Shown here: positions 5,454-6,332 of the stretch, in pieces
How positions within the stretch are numbered: the first letter of the stretch is position 1
How the letters are laid out: every line of letters begins with the position of its first letter
Assembly: GCA_947306025.1 (NCBI GenBank)
Contig: CAMZFJ010000115.1
Span: forward strand, 1-6,332
Length of the DNA: 6,332 bases
From: an uncultured Fibrobacter sp.
GTDB lineage: Bacteria; Fibrobacterota; Fibrobacteria; Fibrobacterales; Fibrobacteraceae
Direction: 5' to 3'
The notes under the pieces: model-generated
The model's input: only the letters and a program-made list of their open reading frames with translations
The model's database searches: none
What the model was told of the DNA's origin: nothing
Translations under genes and position numbers: made by a program

Positions 5454-6101
5454 ATGAACGAATTTGAAAATATGGAAAACGTGACTATTTTCAAGCACCC
5501 GCTAATCCAGCACAAGATTTCGCATTTGCGCAATAAGGAAACGGGTACAAATGAATTCCGTCGCCTTGTTGAAGAAATTGCCATGCTCGAAGGATTCGAA
5601 GCCTTGGCGGACCTTCCGTTGAAAGACAAGGAAATCGAGACGCCTATCGAAAAATGTACAACGCCGGTACTTGCAGGGCGAAAACTTGCTTTGGTCCCGA
5701 TTTTGCGAGCGGGGCTTGGCATGGTGGCGGGGGTGCAGGCGTTGGTTCCTTCGGCAAAAGTGGGGCATATCGGACTTTATCGCGATGCGGCTTCTCATGC
5801 GCCTGTAGAATATTATTGCAAACTTCCAGACCCGATTGACGAACGATTGATTGTGGTGGTGGATCCCATGCTTGCTACGGGTGGTTCTGCCGCTGATGCT
5901 ATCTCGATGATAAAAAAACATGGTGGTAAGAAAATAAAATTCATGTGCATTATTGCCGCTCCTGAAGGCTTGAAAAAGCTTCACGAGGCACATCCGGATG
6001 TTCAAATTTACATAGGACATTTGGACCGTTGTTTGAACGATGCTGCCTATATTTGCCCAGGTCTCGGTGATGCGGGCGATCGCATTTTTGGAACGAAATA
6101 A
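5454..6101 (+). CDS. upp: Uracil phosphoribosyltransferase, 215 aa
   Basis: A cytosolic pyrimidine-salvage enzyme that joins uracil to PRPP, giving UMP and pyrophosphate. Type I phosphoribosyltransferase features are complete: [15 protein letters not shown] (80-94), [18 protein letters not shown] (104-121) with the flexible-loop region, the PRPP-binding loop [16 protein letters not shown] (134-149), and the uracil-binding C-terminus [18 protein letters not shown] (198-215). Length is close to the usual 208 or so, with a slightly longer N-terminus. ATG 5454 is chosen because AAGGAG at 5439-5444 lies nine bases upstream; ATG 5472 has no such site. The 41-base gap after the carrier gene shows no terminator. 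A GNAT gene starts one base after its stop codon. upp is often beside a uracil permease, but the carrier next door here is of the BASS family, so a functional link is not obvious. Confidence 0.97.
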   Translation: MNEFENMENVTIFKHPLIQHKISHLRNKETGTNEFRRLVEEIAMLEGFEALADLPLKDKEIETPIEKCTTPVLAGRKLALVPILRAGLGMVAGVQALVPSAKVGHIGLYRDAASHAPVEYYCKLPDPIDERLIVVVDPMLATGGSAADAISMIKKHGGKKIKFMCIIAAPEGLKKLHEAHPDVQIYIGHLDRCLNDAAYICPGLGDAGDRIFGTK

Positions 6102-6102
6102 G

Positions 6103-6332
6103 ATGGGTGTTGAATACAAAGAAATACACGATTTTTCAGAGCAAGAATTAAAGGACCTATTCCTCTCTGTCGAATGGTCCTCGGGACATTTCCCTGACAA
6201 GCTTGTCGTTGCAATGAAGAACTTCAAGACTGTCATCTCCGCCTGGGACGGCAATAAACTCGTCGGCATGATTTGCGCTATGGATGACGGCATCATGAAT
6301 GCCTACGTACATTACCTGCTCGTGCGCCCTGA
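6103..6332 (+). CDS. GNAT-family N-acetyltransferase, N-terminal part, cut by window edge
   Basis: The frame runs 76 codons from ATG 6103 to the window end without a stop. The pattern is that of GNAT enzymes, which move an acetyl group from acetyl-CoA to an amine: an N-terminal helical part (EQELKDLFLSVEW, 13-25), a beta strand TVISAWDGNKLVGMICAMDD (43-62), and a strand AYVHYLLVRP (67-76), which is where the acetyl-CoA-binding R/Q-x-x-G-x-G/A loop should follow just beyond the edge. The overall look (WSSGHFPDKLVVAM) fits a common group of small uncharacterised GNATs. It starts one base after the upp stop, with GGAA at 6090-6093 as a weak ribosome binding site, so translation is probably coupled to upp. 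The substrate is unknown. Confidence 0.85.
   Translation, partial: MGVEYKEIHDFSEQELKDLFLSVEWSSGHFPDKLVVAMKNFKTVISAWDGNKLVGMICAMDDGIMNAYVHYLLVRP

Noticed and set aside
5502..6296. Long minus-strand open frame (264 codons) opposite upp and the GNAT gene
   Set aside because: No recognisable domain and basic, low-complexity-looking composition; it is opposite a certain gene, so it is a shadow frame.

Overview
The window looks like chromosomal DNA from a Fibrobacter-type bacterium (Fibrobacter succinogenes or a close relative). This rests on a secreted family 8 glycoside hydrolase with a long, basic, Fibrobacter-style C-terminal tail, on strong AAGGAG-type ribosome binding sites, and on moderate GC with AT-rich gaps. 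No rRNA or other taxonomic marker is present, so the assignment is an inference.

Layout. Bases 1-332 (minus strand) hold the start of a membrane acyltransferase (OafA-like acyltransferase 3 family), cut by the window edge and easy to miss because it starts with GTG. A divergent intergenic gap of about 107 bases follows. On the plus strand come a stand-alone 81-residue TSCPD-domain protein (440-685), a Vsr-type very-short-patch-repair endonuclease (696-1136), and a secreted GH8 enzyme most like the Rex-type oligoxylanases (1259-2797). A gap of 230 bases (2798-3027) carries small inverted repeats, a strong rho-independent terminator built as a long compound hairpin, and a second, perfect AT-rich 9-bp inverted repeat just before the next ribosome binding site.

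From 3028 to the right edge five plus-strand genes follow with gaps of 33, 9, 41 and 1 bases and no terminator that I can see between them: a small zinc-ribbon membrane protein, an exported protein of unknown function, a bile acid:sodium symporter family (BASS) carrier, uracil phosphoribosyltransferase (upp), and a GNAT acetyltransferase that runs off the end. They may be one transcription unit, but their functions do not form one obvious pathway. The most convincing links are unknown exported protein-BASS (the carrier's ribosome binding site overlaps the upstream stop codon) and upp-GNAT (1-base gap).

No mobile element, CRISPR array, tRNA or rRNA was seen. I found no convincing new multi-gene system. 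The best leads are the GH8 enzyme's altered active-site loop and tail, the two consecutive hairpins before 3028, the unrecognised exported protein next to the carrier, and the solitary Vsr nuclease with Asn at a position that is His in E. coli Vsr.
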